Assembly (NCBI RefSeq): GCF_037975245.1
Contig: NC_092568.1
Coordinates: 42,149,631 to 42,213,630, forward strand
Origin: Apostichopus japonicus
Lineage: Eukaryota > Echinodermata > Holothuroidea > Aspidochirotida > Stichopodidae
Reading direction: 5' to 3'
Length of the DNA stretch: 64,000 bases
The translations under genes and the position numbers were made by a program. Below, piece by piece: positions 35,801 through 48,205 of the stretch. The notes beneath the pieces are model-generated. The model did no database searches and was not told where the DNA came from. It worked only from the letters and a program-made list of their open reading frames with translations. Within the stretch, counting starts at the first letter, position 1; every line of letters starts with the position of its first letter.

Positions 35801-38800
35801 TGGCTATATGTTCCTATCGAAGGGGACACATCGCTACTAGACAATACACAATTGAATATAAACTATATCAATTTATGGTATGACCTTAAATTAAACACAA
35901 TACATCTCTGTATGCTTCGAGCCATCACAGACTAACTAGAATATTATTTAACTAAGAAGATTACTTCTTGAAAATACAAAGTGATTCGTACCTGTCCAGA
36001 AATTATTAGATAATTTCTAAAGATGATGTCTCCGACATCCTAGACGGCTGAGGGCTGTCAAGTGAGTGGCACTCATGACTGGTATAAACTGGACTTTCTA
36101 TCGAGCCAGCTGAAAGTACCCTAAGACAATACAACTTCCTGCTTAGCCCAAATATAGGGAGATAAATGAACCATCTGATCTGCTAACCCATAATCAGAAA
36201 ACACCAACATTACTCAATAACCAGTAAAATACCAGATGTAAACAACTCAGTGACGTAGTCCCAGAGAATGAGCACATATGCACAGAGGTGGACACAAGAG
36301 TCACATGTTTCCTGAAGATCTAAATCTCTTGTGACAGTGAAGCCCTTGAATATGTTGGCTTATGGGTTGGGTATAGTGGTATACCCCTCTTGGTACACAT
36401 GAAGGACAAGGCAATTTCATTCCAAGAATAAAGGCATAGTCAAATAGAATATGTAGGGGGAACCTATAGCACAGGGAGGTTGAATCTAAATCCTAGTAAC
36501 TTCTAATTTACAAGAATATTAGGGGTGTTACATAAAGATCAGAGAATCATTTTACAAAACCGTCACAGTGGTTTAATACGACAATGCGACATTAGTTTAT
36601 GGAGTGATTCAAAAATAATACCGCATTCTCTGCAAGTGCGGTACATCCCTTAGAAGAAACTGCGGCTAACAACTGATCCACTATACTTATGTTTAAACCC
36701 TTTAGATACATTGAAGCTGTTTTACTCTTTATAATAAATGAAGGATACAATAATTATATTTTTCCCGGTAAAACCAAGTGATGTGGAAATTCGTTAAATA
36801 CTAAGAATATCACGTATAGTCGTATCATGAACAAGCGCACCAATCGATATATTACCCTTTAGGCTTTATAATATCATGATTATTGCGGTTTCTTTAATTT
36901 ATAAGGTTGCAGCCGGAGTCCGTGCGTTGGTTACTCTCACAAGGTAAATACGAAGAAGCTGAGAAGTGGATGCAGAAGTGTGCAAAGTTCAACGGAGTGA
37001 AGGATTTCCCAAGTCCCGCGTTGAAGCTAGCAAACAGAAATCTTGAGGAAACAGAGGGTGACTCCAAAGACAAGAAGAAAGGAGGATCCATTACTCAACT
37101 TTTCAAACCACCGACGCTTGTTGCCACTTTGATAATTTCCTGGCTGTGGTAAGGGCAAAACGTGCAATTAACTCTCCAAAATGGAATCGAAACCCCCTCT
37201 AAGGATACAATGTTAGGGACACATTCTTCCCTTAAACCACCCAGCTCTTTACACCACTGCCCCTTCCAGTCAGACAATAAGAAGAGTCTGCAATTATAAC
37301 AATAGACCATAGGTACCACGGTAATAAAAATGACATGATTTAATGAGGATTAGGCTATTTAAAATATGTGATAGGCAAAGTATTTACAGCTCCTCCAAGT
37401 TAGCAAAAGTAAACATAAAGCAGACTAGTAAACGAGAGAGGATAGAGGATAGAGTAAGACTAGAGTAAAGAATACAAGCAAATACATTTCAGACTGGCAG
37501 CGTTAACAAAAATAAGACAATCTAGTGTCAGCCAAAGGAGGGGAAACTTCACTGGGCGCTATCCCAGCCCTGGCAATACCACCCTCCAGAGTACCTATAG
37601 CAATAAAAAGACAAAATTCCCTTCCCGGTGGCGAGATTTTTTTTCCCAGCGCGGTAAAGGCCATCATTTGCATACCTCGCTTCTCATTTGCTGGGGTCCG
37701 TATACATAAGATTCATTACAATATCAACTATCAGCCGAAGCCTCCTCCCAGTTCATAAATTTGGGCTTGTCTAGGGAAGATTTTAAATTATTCTTAGCAT
37801 AAGTTTTATTAACTAGGATACAACTAGGATTTCCGAGTGTTAGGACCACTCCGAAGAGTCCTTAATTAATTCTTCCCCAATGTGTGCATCAATTAACTGT
37901 ATGGTCCATTTATACATATCCAACCTTTAGTCATTCCAATTTATTCTGTGTGGATCGATTCGAATTACTACCAGAAGTTCTCCTGGCTCGAGTCATTGCA
38001 CAATCTCTATATGGGGAATAGGTCACAAGTCCTTTTCGAGTGTTTCCATATTAAAGAAAGGGTGACTTGGGTCATGTCTCTTTACTGTTGTTTATTTATA
38101 ATTAAATCAAATTTAATTTCTACTTATACATGAATACAAACACTGATACAGCAGATAGTATGTCATACGAACTATATTATAATAATACTGATATGATCTG
38201 ATTAAAGTCTAAAGTCATTCACATTCGATCTCCAATGAGGTCGGATAGATGCCAATAAGTAACCAATAAGATTATTGTTTCCCTTGCATACTTCAATGTA
38301 TATCTTCAGAGGATTTTGTTGATATGACAGGGCTACGATTCCAAGTAGTTGCATTTTCTCTAAAATTACAGAACAATATATAAAATCCTACCAGATCCAC
38401 TGGAATCACTAGTTTACATTGTTCCATATGAACGCTCCAATTCTATCTCAGCCATTAAAGGTGCGAATAATTCTTACAAGTTAAGTGACAATGATAACGT
38501 TCGGCCCGATTCTTACAAGCGAAGTTAGCTATATAATGAACTAGTTGGGATATTTGTTTTATAATACTGTATATGTTCATGCGAGGCTTCAAAGCCCTTG
38601 TATTGGCAGTATGGGCAGTATGAGTATCATGTTTCTATAACATAGATATTCGAAAGCATGGTACCGTATGATAGTACAGTTTACAGTGGTGCTAACATTA
38701 CAAAATATGAATTTATCGCAGATGTAATAAAAACGGTTGCATTTGATTTAAAAAATAATTTGCTTTTTTGCTAACTTAGTCAGTAGACTTTTCTCGTGAT

Positions 38801-41800
38801 AGCGTAATTCAAAAATCTATCGATACAGTTGGTGTTCAGTCTCGGAACCAGTGGAGACACCGCTGCCCCCCCCCCCCCCACATTGCCACCGCCAATCTAA
38901 GTTTACGTTTCGACCTAATTATAGACCTCACTTGTAGTCTAAATTAAATTAAACTTTAATTTGCCGACGGATTAATTTTGTCACGTCTACTGGGAGTCGG
39001 CTTCAATGACCCAAGATGACCCCCATCCTCCCGTTATGTAATCCTGGATACGCTCATGGTGATCAAATGTTATATGTAGCACAAACCCTTGTTGCATTAA
39101 AGTGATGTATTGTTTTTACAGGATAACGTATGCTTTGGTATATTTCGGCTTTGCGTTAACTACTGGTACCCTGGCTGGTGATCCGTATCTTAACTTCTTC
39201 CTCAGTAGTCTGGTTGAACTACCAGCTCGAATTCTACCTTTATTTATCATAGAACGGTACGTAACGAAGTTTGTATACTTTCTCTCTAAACTATAACTGT
39301 AGGTATAGTGTATTATATGGGCAACCTTCCATACCGTCGGGTTACGGGAAAGGTGTCGATTTGTTAGCGTCGAGTAGAAGAGACTGAGGAGAGGGTTCAG
39401 AAGTCGGATCTATTATGCTTTGCTAAGAAAGCCAGAATAACTTTCTCGATCACTCCCCGAAAAACGAAGAAAAGTACCGTTTTGATGTTTCGTTCATTTG
39501 TTCTCTTCTTCTCTCAAATAAATGTAGAATTATATATGTTAAAATAGTATCAATCACACGTAGACATTATACAGCCTTTTTAAACATGCCGGCCGAATAA
39601 TGTTTAAAAGGGATCGTGGGACCTTCCGTTTCGAGTACAACATCAAATCTGCCCAAAGTCTCTACTAGTTTCACAAAAGCCTACACTGCAATTTAAGATA
39701 TACTATTCAGGTGCGTATCCAGGGGGGGGGCGTTGGGGGCGCGCGCCCCCCGGGTAAGAAAAAGAGAAGAGAAAAAAAGAGAAGAAAAAAGGAAAAAAGA
39801 GGGGAAAAAAGAGGAGAAGGAGAGGAAGGAAGGGAAAAGAAAAAGAAGAAAGAGAGAAAAAGGAGAAAAAGAGGGAGTAACGCAAACAGCAGATATCACA
39901 TCATACCAGTGAGCATGAAAATGGCGTTTCAGAATGAAAAGCCTCAAAACTGTCCGACTTACCTGAAAAAATAACCAAAAATTTTCGCGCGCGAAGCGCG
40001 CGTTCAACGTGTTCATGTCAATATCATATAAGCAAGCATCGGTTATTACATCGCATGCCATCATGTACCGTATACGGTCCGTTAAAATTGCGCAGTGTAC
40101 CGCGGGATGCTAATGTAAACAACGACATGTCTCATGTAGATGTATAAAAAGCATGGAGGTTCAATTATGTCAAAACTCTCTTTTACATTAGTAATGGCGA
40201 ATTAGGGCCTGCACCCCCGCCGCGCAGTGGCGGAGCGTCCATATGGTCAGGGGGCGGATGCCCCCCCCCCCCCCCGTGACGGACTAAAATGGACTGCTGG
40301 CGCCTTTTTCAGCTCTTTACCACTTTTTAATTATTCTAGATTATTGACTTTTTTATTGCGCTCTCATCTACTTATTGACATTTCTCACATTTTGTTGGTG
40401 TAATTTGGAGATGACACCTTATTCTTCGTTTATCTGCAAATTAGCCAGGCCCGGAAAGGGTCATTTCCTGCGATCTAGGGAGTATCTTTACTCAAAAATT
40501 TTATGTACGCTACGCGCCAACCAGTGGTGGCACTCCGCTTAGATAGTGTCGAAAGCGCCCCTTCAGACCATTCTCGCCACTCCTGACCAATACCCCTAGC
40601 TGCGCCACTGCCGCCGCGCCTCCTACGCCTATGTGTGTAGTGTTCGCTTTCGGAAATATCTGCTATTTTTTCATTTCCTACAACCAAGTTTTATAATAGC
40701 CGTTATAACAGGTTTTAATATTTCTACACCAATTAACTGTGTCTGAATTTTCGAAAATTTCTGACCAACATTCTACATCACACTTCCCTCTACTCGTGCA
40801 ATTTTGACCGGTCTGTTAGGGGTTGAAGGAAGTTTTTTTCTATATTGGTTGTCCATAGATGAAATTTTATACAAGATTATGGGTATGTTTTGAAGTGAGT
40901 TTATTCACGAGAAATGTGAATTTTCAAATTCTGAACAAATATGGGGCTTAAAACCTTGAAAAGTGGGGCTGACGGGTATTGTGGGCCGCGACGTAGAATC
41001 ACCTACAAAAGCAAAGACCCACAGGAGATGCGATCAGGTCGAACATGATGTGTGCCGGGTTGACAATCTTCAAAAAGGTATGGATGGAAAAAAAAAACTA
41101 TTAGGAATACTTGGTTCTCAGGCAAAAAGTGTACATCTGGTTGGTCATTTCAAGCCCGAGAAGTGCCGTTTCCGGTGATCTGGGGGGTTTCAAAACAAGA
41201 AATTTTCTTGTACGCTGCGCGCCATTCGATGGTGGCGCTCCGCTTAGATAGTAATTCGCGCCCCCCGGGTTTGAAAATCCTAGATACGCGCCTGCTACTA
41301 TTACGTGATAGTCTTGACAATTACTTTATTGGTATAATTAAAGCACATTCTTTTAATTGATTGTTATATATCTTTTTGCGTGTTGCTCCAACGAGCCATT
41401 CACGAGCGAAAATGAGAACTTTACAAAACAGCTCCGCCTACATACGTGACGTCAGCGATGTACCTAAACCACCTAGCATCTTAAAATCAAAACTTGGCTT
41501 AATGCTTGCGGTAAACAATGTTTCCCAGCTCTTGCCAAGTCGTATAAGCCAAACGGAATTTAAACTTGGTCAATATGTTAGGTTAATCAACATACCAAGC
41601 GTTCCTCCAAGTTACCTTGTTTACAAGGTTTGTAGACATTGAACTGAACATTGAACATTGAACAGAAACAAGTAGGGATCTTGTACTCGAGAAGGTGGAT
41701 ACACATATCAAACTGTATGAGGTTCATCCAAGTTTTCTTTTTTTAGTTATCATATTTACACGGTTTCAAAGTTTGCCCACTGTTGACCTCATATGACCTT

Positions 41801-44800
41801 TGGCCTCCGCAAAAAAAAAAAATAGGCTTTATGTAATCAATATGGTTAATCCACATGCCAAATGTAAGATAATCCAAGCTATACTGTAAGAGTATAGTGT
41901 TTACAAGAGTTCAGTCTTTTACCTCTGTTGACCACAATGCCTGGAATTACGTTAGGACAACTTTGCTGTGGTAACGTTCTTGATGTGTGTATATGGTACC
42001 TGTGATTTGTAACTTTTATATTTACTGTATCATTTGCATATTTATAATGTCTTTGGCAATGAAATTCTACATACACAGAAGGAAGATAAAGTTGCTTCTT
42101 CTGCACACAGTATGTATTAAATATGCTTTTCTGTTATTTCCACTTTGTAAATGTTGAATTTATAATTTTTTATATTTATATAAAAATATTAATTCTGATC
42201 TTGTGTTCTTTCGGTTGAGATATCATGTTTTCATTGTTGTCCTATTTAGCCAGTTGCTTGTATCCAAAACACTGCGCATAAATATGTCACATTTATGACA
42301 TATAGCCAACCTTCCCTTCTTGTGTATTTACAATCTAAACGTCTCACAAGTCACATACTGAGACGCACAACCATACACACGTCGGCATGACTGTAAATAT
42401 TACGATTACTATCATCGAAATCAGAGAGAGGGATATTAAGAATCCTCTTCCCTTGTACAATCTTTCTGATTCTGTTTTTTTTTCTTTGAAGATCAAATCC
42501 TGAATGGAGGTGTCCGCAATGCTCAAACTGTTTTCTATATGAAATGTTCCCAACTTATTTCTATCCGCGGTACTTCAATTTTCAAACAGGCTCAACAATA
42601 ATGTCCATTTTCGATTGTCATGTATAGTTGGCCTTGATTAGTCAAAAACATTTTCCACACCTTATGGTATATTTTATGTTTGTCTTAACACTTGCTGCTT
42701 CTTTTCGTCTGCAGATTCGGAAGGCTAATCCCTCTTATTTCGATTTTGTTATCTGCAGGAGTATGTATGATAGCAATAATTGTAGTACCGATTGACGTAG
42801 GTATGTGATGTAACACAAATTCGTATTTTAATTGTGTACCGTAATGAAACCAGTCCAATAAAGTCATACCATGGTAATAAACTGAAAATTTGCGCCTATT
42901 TAAAGGGAGTGAAGACTCGCGCACAAAGATACTTCTGATGCCAGTAATCTGACCTAGTTTCGTTTGAGGTGTAACAGAAGTATTAGACACCACCATCGAT
43001 CCCAGAAAATACACACACAGCTTGCTACCGTCGGTATTTAGACACTAGTGTACAGTCAATACATGCAGCTACGGTCAATACCCACGACACAGTGTACATA
43101 ACAGCGATGGACATCTCAGGTCTAGATGAAAGATAACAAGGTATCACGTTTCATTACTGTCTGCATTTTGTAGCGACAAGAAAAAAACTTCACTTGCAAG
43201 CAACGGAAAGTTAACTCTTTTTTTCAGAGGGTGGCACGCGGTGTGGAGCGAGTCTTCAAAGCATTATCATACGATCGCAATGAACAATGGTTTCTTGCAA
43301 AACCAAGATATCCTGCGTATGACAATAAATTTCCATTGTTACATGACAGCACAATCCCCTATTTGGTAACGAATCACATCGACGCATGGATATTTATACA
43401 ACTGTCGGAATGTACACGCATCAATTTCAAAAACTAAAAACAAATCAAGTTTATGTTGCGCTTACATATAGAGAATATGCATTTTTGCAATTTTTAAATA
43501 ACACCTTAGCTAATTAGGGATATATTTGCATTTGTAGCAGGTGGATGGCTTTTATCCTCGCTGGCCCTGCTTGGGAAGTTCCTAACGGTGTGTTCCTATG
43601 CAGCGATAACCCTAGTCACCTCCGAGTTATTTCCAACCACGTTAAGGTGAGTTCGCATGGGTCTCCTTCGGTCATTATTTCTCCAGCTGGGTTAAAATAT
43701 ATCATCACATATGAATAATTACAATTCAATCATTACATGGATAACTGACTCTTATCGTGATGTAAGAGGTGTTGGAATCGCATAGTCCTACGCCCAGACA
43801 GAGAACCACCAACTTAATTAAGTTCATGCATGAGTATTACCGTTAAGGAGGTTTTTGCAAAACACTTATTGAACTCAGTCCAGGATGTATTTCTATATCA
43901 CTTTCATGTTTTGAGAAAATTACCTTCAAACAGCTGAGTGTCATCATTTCAAGTGACTGGACTGTATAGTCTTATACAGAGATTGTTGTGGGGTAAGTTC
44001 CTCGGATGCAAAAGAAACTCCACAAGAAAACAGAAGACATTTATGGTCTCAAATTATATGTGTACAAATTAGTAAAATTTGCCGAGGAAAAATGGTGTTG
44101 CAACTTGCATGTCATCCTAAGGTGCGCAAATTGGTGTTTAAAGTGTAACCCTCGCCGACATTAACCAAAGCTTCAGAAAATTGTAAATAACCAGAAATAT
44201 ATGTAGAGTTATCATAAGTTACTGCATGGTTGAATTAGGACACGTGATGGACGAGAAAGGGAGATGGGCAACAATGACTACTCTGAAACCTGGCGATCAA
44301 CTAAACATTACCATGGCATATAAGGCTCAAGAATGAGTGGCTCAAAAAGTGCCATCTCAGGTTAACAACCTTGCGATCTAAAATATGGACTGATTACGAC
44401 TCTTTCATAAAATACAAGTACGCTATGGGCGTACAAATCGTTGTTCGGTTCAGTATCAGTCAACTGGTGCTTAGAAATCGACTTACAAGGATTAAACTTA
44501 GAGGAATTTACCGTACTTATCACTAACTAAAGGTTCTTGTTGGTTCTGGTCGACCTGACTCTTGCACATGTCTTACAGCTTCTTATCTTCGCCACGAGGC
44601 CTGGTAAGAAAACTGCATGAATACACAGAGAAGAACGGATGTCCCCAACGACATGTGTTGACAAAAAATGACAACGTGACTGTTGACGATTTACGCTACA
44701 CAAGCATCGAAAGTCACATCATGGGTGTATTACCCTGATGTAGTAATTAACGTCCTCCATCATGTAGTGCCGACAAATAGGAAGTTCAGATATGAATTGA

Positions 44801-45773
44801 CGGAAAATAATAATTTCAGACGTTTTGGCTTTGCTACATATGCTGTTTAACATTTGAAAAGTCCTCTGTGCGTAATAAAAAAGGGATGGATTATTATAAT
44901 TCACGAAAACAAATTTCATATCTTTTCAGACTTGCGGGAATGGGTTTTGCTCAGCTGATTGGTAACCTAGGAAGTATAGCATCACCCATACTCATTTATC
45001 TGGTAAGTTCAAGGCTACAGTAGGCCTACTAGTTGCAAATGTTCTATAGTCCGATACGCCATTCGTTTTACACATAAGTTGAGGCGAAAGTCATCATTTT
45101 TACGAAACCTCCATTCAATGATCAAAATAATACAGAACATGGACATTGAATCTCCATTACCTACATTCTTTTCCCATATAGGCTAGGCCTATATTTGGCT
45201 TTCAATTCGAGATCCATAGGCCTATTGTTTCGGAGACCAGTTACAATATAAAGAAATCAAAAACATTTATAAATGAACAACTTAGCTCTGAACCATTCTG
45301 TTTAGTCTTCTCGATCTAACATTCCAATGCTTTCATCACACATTGCGAGTTTGTTTGTTAACAATATATTTGAGGATCTATTGACACCTAAATCATCTGT
45401 TCTCTTTTAACAGGACAAGTTTGTTCCCGATCTCTCGTTCATGATTATGACGGCGTCCGCTTTTCTGGCAGCTTTTCTTTGTCTTTATTTACCAGAAACA
45501 AAGAATACAGTCCAGCCTGAGACTCCTGAAGATCTCCAAATATTATTCGATTCCAAAACACTTTTTTCACGTCTCAGAAAAACTCAACCACCTCATGATG
45601 ACGTGTCAATAAGTACTAACCAAAGTAAAATGGAAGAGAAATTAGAGGAAAATATGACAAATGAAGAAGGCCCAAACGAAAATACGATGAATGGAATAAA
45701 TGATGAGCATATAAATGAAGGAGGAGGAGGAGGAGGAGAGAATGCTGGCTTTGAAGAGGATACTAACATGTGA
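30697..45773 (+). CDS. SLC22-family organic ion transporter, tandem copy B
   Basis: Nine coding exons with the same lengths and phases as copy A: 30697-30999, 31740-31970, 34463-34659, 36906-37148, 39122-39256, 42715-42800, 43538(or 43541)-43646, 44930-45002 and 45414-45773 (longer by two Gly codons). They give 578 aa. All SLC22 landmarks are kept: four loop cysteines, NTT and NET sequons, [16 protein letters not shown] and [15 protein letters not shown]. The two proteins are nearly identical in the extracellular loop and cytosolic tail but differ more in exon 3 (16 of 65 residues), which encodes membrane spans. The frame is intact in every exon, so it is probably functional. The gene spans 15 kb against 8 kb for copy A because introns contain TIR elements, an AT satellite and a piggyBac-like MITE. 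Exon 3 has the weaker donor GTAATT. Confidence 0.92.
31340..31640. other. Possible decayed hAT-like fragment in SLC22-B intron 1
   Basis: Has GGGGCGCGACCTAAAATAGGGTCGTGAAAAGG and a purine-rich context, similar in style to the non-coding ends of some hAT elements. No inverted repeats or target duplication identified. Confidence 0.2.
32138..32268. repeat. ~48-bp GGAGGGTGGTGGGAGG tandem repeat, ~3 copies
   Basis: Three units of GATCGGAGGGTGGTGGGAGG, TAACAGAAGGGGGAGCC and a linker in SLC22-B intron 2. Strongly G-rich on the sense strand. Confidence 0.85.
32630..32806. repeat. Compound (AT)n microsatellite
   Basis: Two long AT runs separated by AT-rich sequence with GCATATA and GCCTATATA interruptions. 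The poly-Tyr/Ile frames on both strands are artefacts. Confidence 0.95.
32807..34462. other. SLC22-B intron 2, remainder, nothing recognised
   Basis: No coding frame with family similarity, no array and no clear terminal inverted repeats. It is followed by the acceptor of exon 3. Confidence 0.4.
35243..36072. repeat. Pair of ~65-bp direct repeats 760 bp apart
   Basis: TTATTAGATAATTTCTAAAG, GATGAT, CCGACAT, CTAGACGGCTGAGGGCTGTC and AAGTGAGTGGC occur at 35243-35306 and again at 36002-36072. They could be remnants of long terminal repeats or of a tandem unit. No primer binding site, polypurine tract or retroviral frame was recognised. Located in SLC22-B intron 3. Confidence 0.65.
37149..39121. 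other. SLC22-B intron 4, partly homologous to intron 4 of copy A
   Basis: Segments around 38130-38300 match 20330-20480 of copy A (GATACAGC(T/A)GATAGT, AAAGTCTA..AGTCATTC, AAGATTATTG / AAGGTTATTG). This shows that the duplication included introns. No gene or element was recognised in the remainder. Confidence 0.5.
39708..41294 (-). mobile_element. TIR element of the GCGTATCCA family, copy C, with 8-bp target duplication
   Basis: Starts CAGGTGCGTATCCAG and ends CTAGATACGCGCCTG. Flanks are ATACTATT (39700-39707) and CTACTATT (41295-41302), an 8-bp duplication with one mismatch, so hAT-like. It is homologous in reverse to 28223-30211: GC palindrome at 39725-39742, a long purine tract, TTTGACATAA, and the core at 41150-41262. 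A second hAT element is inserted at 40225-40610. Lies in SLC22-B intron 5. Confidence 0.85.
40225..40610. mobile_element. Nested hAT-type MITE with perfect 8-bp target duplication
   Basis: Inverted ends CAGTGGCGGAGC / GCTGCGCCACTG, flanked by CCGCCGCG on both sides (40217-40224 and 40611-40618). The same place in the related element at 28223-30211 (near 28905) has no insertion, giving a paralogous empty site. It contains a copy of the shared core (40458-40560, minus). Confidence 0.9.
41641..41940. repeat. Dispersed ~110-bp repeat, copies in SLC22-B intron 5
   Basis: Same family as 7721-8440: CATATGACCTTTGGCCTCC, ATCCACATGCCAAATGTAAG and GTTATCATATTTACA. Confidence 0.6.
42900..43267. mobile_element. 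piggyBac-like MITE (copy 2)
   Basis: Nearly identical to 12502-12868 from AGGGAGTGAAGACTCGC to GCGAGTCTTCAAAGCA. The left TTAA is present and the right one reads TTAT. In SLC22-B intron 6. Confidence 0.85.
43647..44929. other. SLC22-B intron 7, nothing recognised
   Basis: No reading frame, array or element ends that I can support. Confidence 0.4.
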
Positions 45774-47510
45774 GGAAGGGTCGTCGTTATCGTGGTGATG
45801 GGGAACTGGTCTATATCATATTCCCTTTCATTAATTGTACTAATGCATGGGACGCAAAATGGAGCGGTGACTTAATAATGAAATACTAAACTCAATCACT
45901 TAAGTAATTATATAAAAAAGTCTTGAAGAGCTAATTCTCAGCAACCACAGTGTTTTTATAACATTATAAAATTGTCGTCGTAACGTCATGCCAAAATTAA
46001 CTCATAAAAAAAAAGCGAATAAGTTTGATCTCAGCTGAAAGCTTTCTGCTGAGGTATAGCTATATCGCGCGATTTCTGTCACTTTTTGCCAGTCTGTTTG
46101 GACTACTCCTGTTCCGTCATATAATTCATATTTCATTCGATTTAGCCGAAATTTCGCGAGAGGTTTGTGTGAATTAAGCTTACATACACGCTATCATAAT
46201 TTATGTAAAATTATGAAAATGCTATCCCCTCTAGAGCTTCTATCGAAATAAGCTGAAAATGATGTGGATATAACGTTTGAATGGTGGTGAACCATAGTTA
46301 GTGAACATCAATGTTTCCACAATCAACAGAAGGACGGGTAACGACGGTATCCACTAACGCTGACGTCAGCACCTCTCAAACAATTACATTTGTCGGAGTC
46401 GGGTTGCATTATTCTTGCTGCTATTAAATATCTCAAGTCCAACAGTGATCAAGCTCTGGGCGAAAAATTTGAAAAACGCATGCAGAAGTGAAGCTGATAT
46501 ATAACCCCAGCCTTTAGTCAGGGATATGCTCCTTAGTCCCATACACAATATTCAGCAGTTGTCATGGCTTACAAGCTGAGGCTTCAGTCGGCCTTCAATA
46601 GGGTTGTGCTCCCTATATGCATACCCTGTAGTCCCTAAGTAATAGTCATCCCTCAGTTCGTGCAATGCTGGCTAATGGTAGACTATACCTCAGCTCTTGG
46701 TGGGATGGGGGTTTTCTGTATCACTTTTTTTACATTGTGGTAAACTAGTGTGTATGTGCGTAAACAATATAGACATAAGTATTTAACTGGTAATTTCTTT
46801 ATTTTAAATGAGATATACCGATGTCTGGCTTTCCGTCAAACCGACAGGCCTAGTTCTGTACATAAAACTGTAAGCAGCTGTATGAATCCTCTATTATCTA
46901 TTTATCATATTGGTTTTAATCTCAGTTAAGCAAACAACACAAATGGCTTAACTTTGAACCTAAATATCGTACAAACTTAAAAACATCAGACAAGGACGAA
47001 TCTAAAATTGCAAATCTCTTAAAAGGAAAGGCTCATTCATTTCTGCTTGAAATGGGCTTAAAATTACTCTAAATGTATATGCCAATGACTTGGTTTCACT
47101 GAAAGATTGCTTGGATCCCATGGAAATGGCTCTTATATTCATCTCGAAAATCCCAGCCAAAGGTGCCTATCGTTTTCTTATAACGAAATCAAGGTTTGAT
47201 TTACCACTGGGCCAGGTGGGCCCGGACCAAAGGAACCTATACGTTAAGAATTTATATTAACAAAAACTTCTTTTTTTCTGTCTTCATAAAATCTTCCTTA
47301 AGCAAAGAATAATACGAGCCTAGGTCCGGATCGAAAACTGAATGAGACCGCTGCTCCATCTACGCAAAAGCATATAAAATGCGCGCAATGATTTAATTGT
47401 AAGCAGCGATTGCCTCGGTTGCCCCAAGGACAGTCAAACCCATTCTTGTGAATATAAATTATGTAGAAGTATGCAGAAGTAATGGGTGAAATTTTATGGG
47501 AAGTAGTAAG
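45774..47510. other. 3' flank of SLC22 copy B and intergenic DNA
   Basis: Similarity to the copy A 3' flank stops within ~50 bases of the stop codon. No gene or repeat array recognised before the minisatellite at 47511. Confidence 0.4.
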
Positions 47511-48205
47511 CAGAACTTATGAGTCAAGTCATTACTATGCATGGACTCGTCAATGAGTCAAGTCATTACTTTGCATGGACTCACCCATGAGTCAAGTCCT
47601 AGCTATGCATGGACTCATCGATGAGTCAAGTTATTACTATGCATGGACTCACCAATGAGTCGAGTCATAACTTTGCATGGGCTCACCTATGAGTCAAGTC
47701 ATTACTATACATGGACTCATCGATGAGTCAAGTCATTACAATACATGGACTCACCGATGAGTCAAGTCATTACTATGCATGAACTCACCGATCAGTCAAG
47801 TCATTACTACGAATGCAATTCACCAATGAGTCAAGTCATTACTATGCATGGACTCACTGATGAGTCAAGTTATTACTATGCATGGACTCACCAATGAGTC
47901 AAGTCATAACTATCCATGGACTCACCTATGAGTCAAGTCATTACTATACATGGATTCACCGATCAGTTGTCATTACTATGCATGGACCCACCAATGAGTC
48001 AAGTCATTACTATGAATATAACTCACCGATGAGTCAAGTCACTACTATACATGCAACTCACCTATGAGTCAAGTCATTACAATGCATGAACTCACCGATC
48101 AGTTAAGTCATTACTATGCATGGCCTCACTGATGAGTCAAATCATTACTACGAATGCAATTTACCGATGAGTCAAGTCATTACTATGCATGAACTCACCG
48201 AACGG
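47511..48205. repeat. 34-bp minisatellite with AP-1 consensus sites, ~20 copies
   Basis: Unit TGAGTCAAGTCATTACTATG followed by CATGGACTCACCGA, period exactly 34 bp (starts 47521, 47555, 47589...). About 16 units keep the perfect heptamer TGAGTCA. TGAGTC and GACTCA within each unit are inverted repeats. It lies between the SLC22-B and legumain 3' ends. Confidence 0.95.

Noticed and set aside
34840-36545. Possible LTR retrotransposon in SLC22-B intron 3
   Set aside because: Only a 65-bp direct repeat pair is visible; no TG...CA ends, primer site or pol frame could be supported.
41163-41360. Recurring frames with [20 protein letters not shown] in several places
   Set aside because: They are translations of the shared non-coding core of TIR elements; the same core is open in different frames with stops close by and shows no transposase motif.
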